From assembly GCA_964545715.1 (NCBI GenBank), contig CAZJHX010000038.1, positions 6,797-70,796 of the forward strand: a DNA stretch of 64,000 bases, in the 5' to 3' direction. The stretch's first letter is position 1; the number at the start of each line of letters is the position of its first letter. Under the pieces are notes generated by a model that saw nothing but the letters and a program-made list of their open reading frames with translations, did not search any database and was not told the origin of the DNA. The stretch comes from CAZJHX01 sp964545715 (GTDB lineage: Bacteria > Myxococcota_A > UBA9042 > GCA-2863065). Both the position numbers and the translations under genes were made by a program. Of this stretch, positions 1 through 8,047 are shown in pieces.

Positions 1-433
1 GATCCGCAGCCGCGCCACAGTCGTCGTCCACCGCGCACGGCGTACACAGCGGGTCGAACTGCGGCACGCAGATGAAGGTCACATCGCCGCCGGTGTTGGT
101 CACGCCCTTGCACAGCCATCCATCGGGGCACCACTCCAGGCAGGTCTGCGTACACAGAGACCCGTTGGGCCCCTCGACGCACCAGCCGGTCTCGCAGTCC
201 TTGTTTTCGCCGCAGGGCTCAGCAAACCCGGGCTGCACCAGATTGATGTCCTCTTCCTGAGTGCCATCCGGGGTGGGCGCGCCATCCGGCGGCGGACTCT
301 CTCCGTCGATGACGGCGACATCTTCACCCAGATCCTGTTTCAGGACGGGCTTCTCGCCGGGCTCAGAGTCAGAGCCGCAGGCGCTCAGCAGCAGGACAAC
401 AGCCAACGGGAACAGCAGCGCGCGAGTTTGCAT
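1..433 (-). CDS. Cys-rich lipoprotein, N-terminal part (runs off the window)
   Basis: The frame is open from an ATG at 433 to the left edge of the window, so only about 144 N-terminal residues are visible. It begins with a signal peptide ending in the lipobox LLSAC, which implies a lipidated Cys at about residue 18 and export. A linker rich in Pro, Asp and Glu follows, then a Cys-dense segment with pairs such as CGENKDCETGWC and CTPCAVDDDCG. This style matches the other Cys-rich secreted proteins in the window and is common in Myxococcota. No enzymatic domain is visible. It lies 31 bases downstream of the temptin/MYXO-CTERM gene's stop, on the same strand, so the two may be co-transcribed. 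Function unknown; a role as surface or predation-related lipoprotein is a guess. Confidence 0.8.
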   Translation of the reverse strand, partial: MQTRALLFPLAVVLLLSACGSDSEPGEKPVLKQDLGEDVAVIDGESPPPDGAPTPDGTQEEDINLVQPGFAEPCGENKDCETGWCVEGPNGSLCTQTCLEWCPDGWLCKGVTNTGGDVTFICVPQFDPLCTPCAVDDDCGAAAD

Positions 434-464
434 AAGTGCGCGCCAACATAGCAGAAATGGCCCC

Positions 465-2534
465 TTAAAGTCGACCCAAAAGCGCTGACAGGGAGCCGAT
501 TCTGCGCCGGCGCCTCACCAGAACCAGCGCCGCCAGAGCCATCACAAACACGGCGGCCGGCGCGTCGGTGGATCGGGGCGCTGCGCTACATCCGCCGGCG
601 TCGGCAGCGATCGGGTCGGCAGGAGTCTCGCCTGTGGTCTCCGGGTCAGGCTCGTCGGTCAGCGTGTCGCCGCCGTCAGTGTCGCCGGGATCCTCGGGGT
701 CGACCGGATCTTCAGGCTGCACCGGGTCCTCCGGCTCGACCGGGTCCTCAGGTTCGATCGGGTCTTCAGGGTCGGGCGGGTCCTCAGGGTCGGGCGGGTC
801 CTCCGGATCGCCGCAGCCGTCGATGGCCGTGTTGGCGCAGCCGTCAACCGCGTCACAGGTGTCCTCGGTGCACGGATCGTCATCGTTGCAATCGACCGCG
901 TCCCCGGCGCAGCCCTCGGCCGAGCAGATGTCTGCGAAGGTGCAGACGTCGCCGTCGTCGCACGGCTCCGCGTTGGCGGCCCAGGTGCAGCCGATGGCGC
1001 TGTCGCACTGGTCGTCCGTACACACATCGTCGTCGTCACAGTCGACCGCCACCCCGGCGCACCCCAGCGCGCCGCACACGTCGTCTGTGGTGCACAGGCT
1101 CTCGTCGTCGCACGGGGCGGTGTTGGCCGTGAACACGCAACCCTCAGCCGGGTCGCAGGTGTCGTCGGTGCATGGGTCGCCGTCATCGCAGGCGACGGGG
1201 TCGCCGACAACGCAGGCCCCGGACTCGCACAGCCCGTCCCCGGTGCACACCTGCCCGTCATCGCACGCCTCGGTGTTGGGCAGGTTGGTGCAGCCGACGG
1301 TCGTGCAGCCGTCATCGGTGCACGGGTTGTCGTCGTCGCACGACTCGCCGTCAGCCGTTAGATGAGTACACCCCAGCGCCTTGTCGCAGCCGTCGGTGGT
1401 GCAGTCGTAGCCGTCGTCACAGTCGGTCGGCCCGCCGGATGTGCAGGCGGCGGCCGCACAGACATCCCCCGTCGTGCACGCGTCGCCGTCCTCACACGCT
1501 GCGGCGTTGTTGACATGCACGCACCCGGACACGTCGCAGGAGTCATCCGTGCACGGGTTGCCGTCATCACAGTCCAGCCCGTTTGCAGGGTTGTTGCACC
1601 CCGACTTGGGGTCGCACACGTCGTCGGTGCACGCGGTCGCGTCTGCGCACAGCCCGTCATCCCCGATGTGCGTGCAGCCGACGCCCGACGTGCAGCTGTC
1701 AGCGGTGCAGCTGATCAAATCGTTGCATGGGTTCACCACGCCGGACTGGCAGGCGCCACCCGCGCACTGGTCCAGCACCGTGCAGATGTCGCCGTCGTCG
1801 CAGGGCACCGCGTTGGGCGTCGTAGCGCAGCCCGAGGCCGGCTTGCACAGGTCGTTCGTGCAGACGTTGCCGTCATCACACACCTTTGGGGCGCCCGACA
1901 CACAGGTGCCGGCCAGGCAGGTGTCGCCCACCGTGCACACGTTGCCGTCGTCGCAGTCGGTGGTCACGGTGTGGTTGCAGCCGACGCCCGGCAGGCACTC
2001 GTCGATGGTGCAGATGTTGCCGTCGTCGCAGTAGGGCGGATCGGCGGTCACCACCGCGCACTTGGTCACACAGCCCTGATCGTCGCAGTCCCACCCGGGC
2101 TCGACCGTGCAGTTGTGCGCGCAGCCGTCCCCACCGGCGTTACCCCCGTCGTCGCAGGCTTCACCGCCGTCCAGCTCGCCGTTGCCGCACGGGTCGGGAA
2201 AGTCGGTGTCTTTGGACGGGTCCGTCGGCGACGGCGGCACGTCGTCGCCTGGCACCCACAGCCCATCCGGATCGCCCAGCTCCTCGCCGTTGGTGAAGCC
2301 GTCCCCGTCGGAGTCGATGTTGTACAGCTTGGGCCAGTCGACGTTGCTGCCCTTCAGCGTGTCCCACACGTCCAGCCCAAAGGGGTTGTTCTTGGGGGGA
2401 AAGCTGTCGTGGCAAAGACCGCAGCCGTAGACCGCACCGTTAGGCACCTGGCCGACCCGAAAGCCCTTCCCCTGCGCGGTTGTCCACGCCAAAACGCACC
2501 CCAGCGCCAACACGAGCCGTGTCCCCGTCATCAT
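465..2534 (-). CDS. Secreted Cys-rich repeat protein with temptin-like domain and MYXO-CTERM tail
   Basis: The 689-residue protein starts at the second of two in-frame ATGs (2534), six bases after an AGGAGGG ribosome site; the frame is open farther upstream but without leader character. Order: signal peptide (residues 1-23); temptin-like module (about 25-90) with CGLCH, NPFG, and the acidic DSDGDGFTNGEE loop; then about twenty tandem Cys-rich units of the CDDGNVCT type (about 125-570); a PEDPxx hexapeptide linker; and a C-terminal tail with GGCSAAP, a hydrophobic stretch and RRRRR. That tail fits the MYXO-CTERM signal, which in Myxococcota is thought to be processed near the Cys and directs proteins to the cell surface. 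The CGLCH is unlikely to bind heme because it sits in the temptin pattern. Probable surface-anchored binding or adhesive protein; ligand unknown. Confidence 0.9.
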   Translation of the reverse strand: MMTGTRLVLALGCVLAWTTAQGKGFRVGQVPNGAVYGCGLCHDSFPPKNNPFGLDVWDTLKGSNVDWPKLYNIDSDGDGFTNGEELGDPDGLWVPGDDVPPSPTDPSKDTDFPDPCGNGELDGGEACDDGGNAGGDGCAHNCTVEPGWDCDDQGCVTKCAVVTADPPYCDDGNICTIDECLPGVGCNHTVTTDCDDGNVCTVGDTCLAGTCVSGAPKVCDDGNVCTNDLCKPASGCATTPNAVPCDDGDICTVLDQCAGGACQSGVVNPCNDLISCTADSCTSGVGCTHIGDDGLCADATACTDDVCDPKSGCNNPANGLDCDDGNPCTDDSCDVSGCVHVNNAAACEDGDACTTGDVCAAAACTSGGPTDCDDGYDCTTDGCDKALGCTHLTADGESCDDDNPCTDDGCTTVGCTNLPNTEACDDGQVCTGDGLCESGACVVGDPVACDDGDPCTDDTCDPAEGCVFTANTAPCDDESLCTTDDVCGALGCAGVAVDCDDDDVCTDDQCDSAIGCTWAANAEPCDDGDVCTFADICSAEGCAGDAVDCNDDDPCTEDTCDAVDGCANTAIDGCGDPEDPPDPEDPPDPEDPIEPEDPVEPEDPVQPEDPVDPEDPGDTDGGDTLTDEPDPETTGETPADPIAADAGGCSAAPRSTDAPAAVFVMALAALVLVRRRRRIGSLSALLGRL
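688..813 (-). repeat. 18-bp tandem repeat encoding PEDPxx hexapeptides
   Basis: Seven adjacent 18-base units encode PEDPPD, PEDPPD, PEDPIE, PEDPVE, PEDPVQ, PEDPVD and PEDPGD in the linker just before the sorting tail of the temptin/MYXO-CTERM protein. Units differ mainly in the last two codons. The array is in frame, so gain or loss of units would alter linker length without breaking the gene. Confidence 0.9.
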
Positions 2535-2675
2535 CGATGTCCCTCCTAGAGCATCCAGTGAAGAGGGTGCGTGAAAAGAGGCGCCGATGCCACCCGGTGG
2601 CGCGCAGTGTCCAGCCACCTGTCGTCTGTAGCGGTTTTCCACAGTGGGCCCGCGGCAGGTACACGGGATTCGGGA

Positions 2676-2710
2676 CACGGCGCGCCTGTGGGCCTGTGGC
2701 ACGCGCCGTG
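2676..2710. promoter_or_regulatory. 9-bp perfect inverted repeat between divergent genes
   Basis: CACGGCGCG at 2676-2684 is matched by CGCGCCGTG at 2702-2710 with a 17-base spacer containing a direct CTGTGG repeat. It sits between the divergent starts at 2534 and 2744, 33 bases upstream of the plus-strand ATG. It could be an operator or a leader hairpin; there is no T-tract, so a terminator is unlikely. A second short palindrome, GCCACCCGGTGGC, lies at about 2588-2600. Confidence 0.5.
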
Positions 2711-2743
2711 CTCCATACCCCCCCGACAACACGGAGGACCGAC

Positions 2744-3562
2744 ATGTTGAATCGTCTCATCATCTCATTAGCTTTCAGCGCAACCCTGGCAATGGGCTGC
2801 AGCGCATCCGACGCACCGGGGCAATCCCCATGCGAGGGGGCCGACTGCAATACCAATAAAAAGACCTGCGATTACGGCGGCAAGACCTATGAGAGCGGCG
2901 CCTCTTTCGACGCCACGGACGGCTGCAATACCTGCGGCTGTGACGACAACGGCCAGGTCGCATGCACCGCAATGGCGTGCATCACCATCTGCGACAAAGA
3001 CGGCACCACCTATCAGGTCGGCGATAATGTGCCCGGCGAAAAGTGCCAGCAATGCACGTGCAAAGAGGACGGGCAGATCGAGTGTCTCGACACCCCCTGT
3101 ATGCCCGACTGCGAGTTCCAGGGCAGCACCTACGAGGCAGGCGAGACCTTCGACGTCGACTGCAACAGCTGCACGTGTGAGTCAGACGGCACCGTGTCCT
3201 GCACGGACGCTGTGTGTTTTGACTGCGTGTATGACGAGCAGGAGTACAACGCCGGCGACACCTTCCCCTCCACAGACGGGTGCAACGAGTGCACCTGCGA
3301 GGACGGCGGCACCGTCGCCTGCACCGAGATGGCCTGCGCCTGCGACCCGGAGAAGGAGTGGAACCGCGACTACGTGACGACCGATCCCGCCCAATGCCAG
3401 GTCATCGACTTCGGCTGCCCCGAGAACACGACGGGCTTTGAAAACCAATGCGGCTGCGGATGCGAGCAGTCGGCCGAGTGCCCGGAGTGGATCAACTGCA
3501 TGCCGCCCACGCCGTGCGATGAGCAGAAGGACCAATGCCCCTTCTCCGGCATCGCCGAGTAG
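2744..3562 (+). CDS. Lipoprotein with four VWC/pacifastin-like Cys modules
   Basis: The ATG at 2744 follows a GGAGG ribosome site and gives a 272-residue protein; upstream in-frame codons lack leader features. A signal peptide ends in the lipobox LAMGC. Four modules of about 40-45 residues follow (roughly 35-215), each with the pattern Cys - G-x-x-Y - G-x-x-F/V - C-N-x-C-x-C - G-x-(V/I)-x-C - C. Module 1 reads DGCNTCGC then ACTAMAC; module 4 reads DGCNECTC then ACTEMAC. This spacing resembles von Willebrand factor type C and pacifastin-like protease-inhibitor modules, mostly known from animals. The C-terminal third has another Cys cluster (CGCGCEQSAECPEW). Export and disulfide formation are expected. 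Protease inhibition or ligand binding is possible but only inferred. Confidence 0.88.
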   Translation: MLNRLIISLAFSATLAMGCSASDAPGQSPCEGADCNTNKKTCDYGGKTYESGASFDATDGCNTCGCDDNGQVACTAMACITICDKDGTTYQVGDNVPGEKCQQCTCKEDGQIECLDTPCMPDCEFQGSTYEAGETFDVDCNSCTCESDGTVSCTDAVCFDCVYDEQEYNAGDTFPSTDGCNECTCEDGGTVACTEMACACDPEKEWNRDYVTTDPAQCQVIDFGCPENTTGFENQCGCGCEQSAECPEWINCMPPTPCDEQKDQCPFSGIAE

Positions 3563-3568
3563 ACCGGG

Positions 3569-4756
3569 CTACTGCACGGTGACCGGGGCCTGCGGCGCCG
3601 TCGGCTTTGGCCTTGCGCGCGCGGCCAGGTGCTGCTTGACCTCGGCGACGCGCTTGGCCTGCGCCGGATCCTCGCCCGCCGCCGCCAGATAGCGCTTGAA
3701 GAGCGCGGCCGCCTCCGCGCCCTTTCCCAGCGCCTGCACCGTGCGGGCGAGCTCAAACAGCGCCTCCACATGGTTGGGCTGCACCTTCACCAGCTCCTGA
3801 AAGGCGCTGGCCGCATGCGCAAACCGCTCGCCCTTCTGGTAGACGACGCCCAGGCGGAAGAGCACCGCCGCGTCCTTGACCAGCTCCAAGCTCTTGACCA
3901 GCGACGCCTCCGCCTCCGCAAGCCGGCCGTCCAGCGCCAGCATCGCCCCCAGGCGCGCATGCACCTGCGCCGTGCCCGGAGCGAGCTCGGCCGCGCGAAT
4001 CAGGTGTTCGATGCCCTCTTTTGTGCGCTCGGCGTTGGCCAGCGCGTTGGCCAGATTCACGCGGCTGGCGGCGTTGTCCTGGGCCTCGATAGCGCGCTGG
4101 AAGAGGGCGATTCCGTCCTTGTAGCGCTTCAAATCGACGTAATGCGCACCCAGGTTGTTCAGCGCCGCCACGTTTTTGGGCGCCACCTCCACGGCTCGCT
4201 CATAAGCGGTCAACGCGTCGGTCATTCGCCCCGCCGCACGGTGGATGTCCGCCATGCCCATGTGACCGTACACGTAGGTGTCGTCGGCCTCGACGGCCTC
4301 TCGGTATCGCCTCTCAGCGGTCTTGGGATCGTTGCCCGCCGCCGCGATCCGGGCACGTGCCACCAGCCGGGGCGCCTTGTGGGCGTCACCGTCCAGGGAA
4401 TCCAGCGCGTCCAGCGTCGCCCGGACGGCGGGAAGCTGGGCCTCGGCCAGCACGCTCTCACCTGCCGCGGTCCGATGTGCCGCCACACGCAAGCGCTCGT
4501 GGTGAAGCTGCACGTCGTCGGGCGCCAGCATGCTCGCAAGCTCCAGCGCAGCCCCGGCCCGCCGTGCGTCACCGGCTGCGAGCGCCGCGGCGGCCGTATC
4601 CTTGTGCACCTGTACCATGGCATCGCGCTCATCCAGCTCATCCCGCTCGCTGGGGGCCTGCCAAAGCTTCATCGCGATCGGCACCAGCAAGGCGACGATG
4701 CCGATGGCGGCGATGCGCAACACCCAATCCGGGCCCGATTTTTGTGTCGTGCTCAC
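3569..4756 (-). CDS. Membrane-anchored TPR protein
   Basis: The 395-residue product has one N-terminal transmembrane segment (about residues 12-30) followed by a helical, Ala/Leu/Glu-rich domain of tetratricopeptide repeats. Good TPR signatures include DTYVYGHMGMADIHRAAGR and APKNVAALNNLGAHYVDL at about 170-225, with more repeats towards residue 370. It ends in a Lys/Pro-rich tail. TPR arrays bind partner proteins; the anchor suggests the repeats lie in the periplasm or on the cytoplasmic face, which cannot be told from sequence. It converges with the VWC lipoprotein (6-base gap) and diverges from the large TPR gene at 4852, sharing an AT-richer 95-base promoter region. Partner unknown. Confidence 0.88.
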   Translation of the reverse strand: MSTTQKSGPDWVLRIAAIGIVALLVPIAMKLWQAPSERDELDERDAMVQVHKDTAAAALAAGDARRAGAALELASMLAPDDVQLHHERLRVAAHRTAAGESVLAEAQLPAVRATLDALDSLDGDAHKAPRLVARARIAAAGNDPKTAERRYREAVEADDTYVYGHMGMADIHRAAGRMTDALTAYERAVEVAPKNVAALNNLGAHYVDLKRYKDGIALFQRAIEAQDNAASRVNLANALANAERTKEGIEHLIRAAELAPGTAQVHARLGAMLALDGRLAEAEASLVKSLELVKDAAVLFRLGVVYQKGERFAHAASAFQELVKVQPNHVEALFELARTVQALGKGAEAAALFKRYLAAAGEDPAQAKRVAEVKQHLAARARPKPTAPQAPVTVQ

Positions 4757-4851
4757 ACCTGGGTGGTACCAAACTCAAGCTCGGTGGGCCATGTGGAAAT
4801 AGTTTTGGAATAAGCAAAGACCCAATCTGGTTGCCGCGCGTTCATACACCG

Positions 4852-7815
4852 ATGCACATCGCAGCGTTGTTGCCCCACCTCACCGCGCTCACCTGTCTCA
4901 CGACGCCCCCCGACGGCGTCTGGGAGCGCTTTCAAGCCACAGCAAACGACTACCAGGCCGAGCTTCGCGACAAGGTCGAGCGCGAGCTCACAGCGCGCCG
5001 GCAAATCATCGCGGGCGCATTTCAGCACCGGCTCACACGCCACCAGACCGCATCAAAAGAGCGCCGGCAGGAGGCGCGGGCGGCGCTGGAGCGCTTCTTG
5101 TCCGCGTACCCCGACCATCCGCAGCACACCGCGCCCGCGATGCTCAAGCTGGCTGTCCTGCTTCTCGAGGACGACGACTCCCGCGCCGTCCCGCGCGCCC
5201 GCACCCTGGCGGCCACGGCGCAGAAGCGGTTCCCCGCGCACAAGGACGCCGACCAGGCCCACTATTTGGTGGCGTGGTGCGCAGACCACCAGGATGATTT
5301 TGCGGCGGCGCGGCAGGCGTGGGCCCGGCTGGTGGAGGCGCATCCGACCAGCCGCTACGCGGCCGAGGCCTGGCTGCGGATCGGCGAAGGCCACTTCGAC
5401 GACGCACGCTGGACGGCGGCGGCCGCGGCATACGAGCACGTCGTGCGCCGTACCGACTCCCGCTTTTTTGAGATGGGGCTCTACAAGCTGGCGTGGACGC
5501 GGTTCATGCAAGGCCGGCCTGCGGTGGCCGTGGCCGGATTCAATCGGCTGTTGGCGCTGCCCAGAACCGGACCGCTGCGGGCCGCGCTGCGCGACGAGGC
5601 GGTGGCGTTCTTGGGACGTACCCTGGCGGAGGGCGACTGGGACGGCGACGGAACGCTCGACCCGGAAGCCGGCGCCCATCGCGTGTTTCGGTATGCCCCG
5701 GCGGCCGGGCCCCAGTCGCGAGCGGTGCGGCTGGAGGCGGCACAGGCGCTGTTCGAGCTACACGAACCGGCCCACTACCGGGCCTCGGCGCAGGTGCTGG
5801 CGGCGGTTATCGGGGCAGCACCGACCCACGCGGACAACCCGGCGCTGCACCAACGCGTGATCGAGGCGCTGACTCTGGCGGGTGATCGCGCCGCAGCTCA
5901 GCATGCGCGAGCCACACTGGTGGCGAACCTCGACAGCGGCAGCGCCTGGGCGCGGGCCAACCCGACACAAGCCCGACGCGCCCGACGCATGGTGGACGAG
6001 ACGCTGATGGACTCGGCGCGCGCGGACCACGCTCAGGCCCAGACGCTGCGGCTGCGGGCCGTGGTCTCCGGTGGCTCCAGGGCCGCGGCAAGCCGCCTGT
6101 ACGCCCGCGCCGCCACCGCCTACGCGACCTACGCCGCTCGTCCGGTTGGCGCGGCGCTGGCTCGCGAGGCCCGCTTCCTGCGTGCGGAGGCGCTCTTCTG
6201 GGGTGAACAGCCGCTGGCGGCGGCGACCCAGTACGCTCGCGTCAGGGACGGCCGGCCGCACGACAAACGCACCGAAGAGTCTGCCTACTCGGCCGTCCAG
6301 GCCGTGCTCGCTCACATTGACACCGAGGTCGCCGCGGGGCGTCTGCGCCCGGCCGTGTTGGGCCTGGAGCGCAAAGATACCGCAGAGGCGGTGCCCGCGA
6401 TCGGCGTCGTCTGGGCGGAGCACGTCGACGCCTACACGTCCATGCGCCTGGAGAATAAGAAGCGGGGCGCCTGGCTGCCGACGCAGCACGTCCGGGTGGC
6501 CACCATGCTGCTGAGCCACGGACGGCTGGATGACGCGCGCCGGCGGCTTGAGCTGGCGGCGCGATACACGCCCGGATCGCCTGTCGCGACCCTGGCTACA
6601 GAGCACCTGCTCGCGTCGTACGGCAGCGATCTGACCACCGCACGCGCCACGCTGGCGGCGCTTGCAGGCGACGACATCATCACCCGCGAAGTAGCCGCCC
6701 GCCTGGGCGCGCGATTGGCGCAGGCGGCGCTGGTGGCCGACTTCGACGGAGCCACCCAGCATTTCGCCAAGCGCGACTACGCACGCGCTGCGACGGGATT
6801 CGAAGCGGTCGCGAAGAAAGCGACCGGGCCAATGCGGATCCGCGCGCGGTTCAACGCCGCCATGGCCCAGCTGCAGCTTGGCCGCCACGCACTGGCGCGC
6901 CCGCATCTGAAAGCCGTGCGCGCGGCCACGGGACACGCCCTGCAGCGACCGGCGACCGAGCACCTGGCCGGCAGCTTTGAGCGCACCCTGGAGCTGGCGG
7001 AGGCGGCCCAGACCTATCGAGAGCTGCTGCGCCGCTTCCCTGCTGCCGGCACGGCGGCGAGATTGGATCGCGTCGCGCAGGTCGAAAACGCGCTGGGACG
7101 GCCGACAGACGCGGCGCGGCTGTTCGAGGGCGCCCGCAGACCGCTGGCGGCGGCCAGGGCCTGGCAAGCGGCGGGCCGGATCACGGACCAGCGGCGCGTG
7201 TTGTTGGCAGGCCTGAAGACCGAGTCGAGTCCACTGCGGCGCGTCCGGCTGGCCGCGGCCTTGGGTGATGCGCTGACCGATCGCCGCCGGGCACAGCGCC
7301 GATATGCCCAGGCGGTGGCGACCTTCCGCACCGCCGGTGGACGCCCCGGCACGCCCGCAGCAGAGTCCGCCGCGCGCGCGGGCTTCAAACAGCTGGAGCA
7401 CCGCTTCAGCCGCTTTCAGAGCGTGGAGCTGTCCGGCTCGCCAAAGCGCCTGATGCGCACGGCCGCCGCCCAGACGCGCGCGCTCGTGGCGTTGGAGGCG
7501 GCCTACGCGGAGCTGATCGAGTACAAGTCGTTCGGCTGGACGATCGCGGCCACGTATCGCATGGGCCGCCTGCATGAGCTGTTCGCACGCATGCTGCTCG
7601 AGGCGCCGGTCCCGCCGATGTCGCCCGAGGAATACGATATCTACGTCGCCGACATCGAGGAGAGGTCGGTGTTCTCGGCGATGACCGAGTCCAGCTCGCA
7701 GCTCATGTTCTGCCCGATCTCCAGGTTCAGAACGCTGTTGGTCACAATGACGTTCTTGAACTCTTCGAGGCACAGCACCTCGGTGCCACGCAGCAGCTTG
7801 ACCAGCACCGTCTGA
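4852..7815 (+). CDS. Large exported TPR protein, probably with an aberrant C-terminus
   Basis: From ATG 4852 the frame gives 987 residues; no ribosome site is obvious, and the open frame extends upstream antisense to the neighbour, so that part was excluded. A short hydrophobic N-terminus (MHIAALLPHLTALTCL) suggests export. Residues 30 to about 925 are Ala/Arg-rich helical repeats of TPR type (for example ALFELHEPAHYRASAQVL and LGRPTDAARLFEGARR), as in the long TPR proteins of Myxococcota. The natural-looking sequence stops near EEYDIYVADIEER (about residue 935). The last 50 or so residues are low-quality Ser/Thr/Met-rich sequence that is the antisense of the gene at 7641-8015. The original C-terminus therefore seems to have been lost by a rearrangement. 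Role unknown; a scaffold in the periplasm is plausible. Confidence 0.85.
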   Translation: MHIAALLPHLTALTCLTTPPDGVWERFQATANDYQAELRDKVERELTARRQIIAGAFQHRLTRHQTASKERRQEARAALERFLSAYPDHPQHTAPAMLKLAVLLLEDDDSRAVPRARTLAATAQKRFPAHKDADQAHYLVAWCADHQDDFAAARQAWARLVEAHPTSRYAAEAWLRIGEGHFDDARWTAAAAAYEHVVRRTDSRFFEMGLYKLAWTRFMQGRPAVAVAGFNRLLALPRTGPLRAALRDEAVAFLGRTLAEGDWDGDGTLDPEAGAHRVFRYAPAAGPQSRAVRLEAAQALFELHEPAHYRASAQVLAAVIGAAPTHADNPALHQRVIEALTLAGDRAAAQHARATLVANLDSGSAWARANPTQARRARRMVDETLMDSARADHAQAQTLRLRAVVSGGSRAAASRLYARAATAYATYAARPVGAALAREARFLRAEALFWGEQPLAAATQYARVRDGRPHDKRTEESAYSAVQAVLAHIDTEVAAGRLRPAVLGLERKDTAEAVPAIGVVWAEHVDAYTSMRLENKKRGAWLPTQHVRVATMLLSHGRLDDARRRLELAARYTPGSPVATLATEHLLASYGSDLTTARATLAALAGDDIITREVAARLGARLAQAALVADFDGATQHFAKRDYARAATGFEAVAKKATGPMRIRARFNAAMAQLQLGRHALARPHLKAVRAATGHALQRPATEHLAGSFERTLELAEAAQTYRELLRRFPAAGTAARLDRVAQVENALGRPTDAARLFEGARRPLAAARAWQAAGRITDQRRVLLAGLKTESSPLRRVRLAAALGDALTDRRRAQRRYAQAVATFRTAGGRPGTPAAESAARAGFKQLEHRFSRFQSVELSGSPKRLMRTAAAQTRALVALEAAYAELIEYKSFGWTIAATYRMGRLHELFARMLLEAPVPPMSPEEYDIYVADIEERSVFSAMTESSSQLMFCPISRFRTLLVTMTFLNSSRHSTSVPRSSLTSTV

Positions 7816-8015
7816 AACTGGCCGGCGCCGATCGGCAGCTTGGCCTGCGAGACGCGCGACTGAAACTTGAAGATCGGCGGCACCTTCGAGAGCCCCACGG
7901 ACTCCAGCTGGAAGCTGCACGGGTAGTCCGCGGTCTTGTTGCACGTGATCTCCTGAGCGGACGCCGGCAGGGCGACACTCGAGACGAGCAGCAGGGTTAG
8001 AAGCGATCGGGTCAT
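7641..8015 (-). CDS. Short secreted protein, probably the N-terminal remnant of a longer one
   Basis: The ATG at 8015 follows TGGAGA and lies 33 bases after the stop of the 2458-residue gene, so it is the last gene of that operon. An alternative in-frame ATG at 8048 would overlap that stop. The product is 124 residues: a classical signal peptide ending in PASAQ (about residues 1-22), then a beta-rich stretch with Cys pairs (EITCNKTADYPC and NMSCELD). The last residues, SSMSAT, are antisense to the TPR gene's VADIEER, so the natural protein probably continued past AENTDLS. Such N-termini, as I recall them, usually head longer secreted proteins; that is a memory-based inference. Truncation at about 7655-7670 coincides with the break in the convergent TPR gene. 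Confidence 0.75.
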   Translation of the reverse strand: MTRSLLTLLLVSSVALPASAQEITCNKTADYPCSFQLESVGLSKVPPIFKFQSRVSQAKLPIGAGQFQTVLVKLLRGTEVLCLEEFKNVIVTNSVLNLEIGQNMSCELDSVIAENTDLSSMSAT

Positions 8016-8047
8016 GTCTTTTCTCCAGATCTTCAGGTCGGGTCTCA

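Noticed and set aside
2408..2422. CGLCH in the temptin-like module as a heme-binding motif
   Set aside because: It is a lone motif inside a temptin-like pattern with an adjacent calcium-type loop; no other heme site or cytochrome context exists in the protein.
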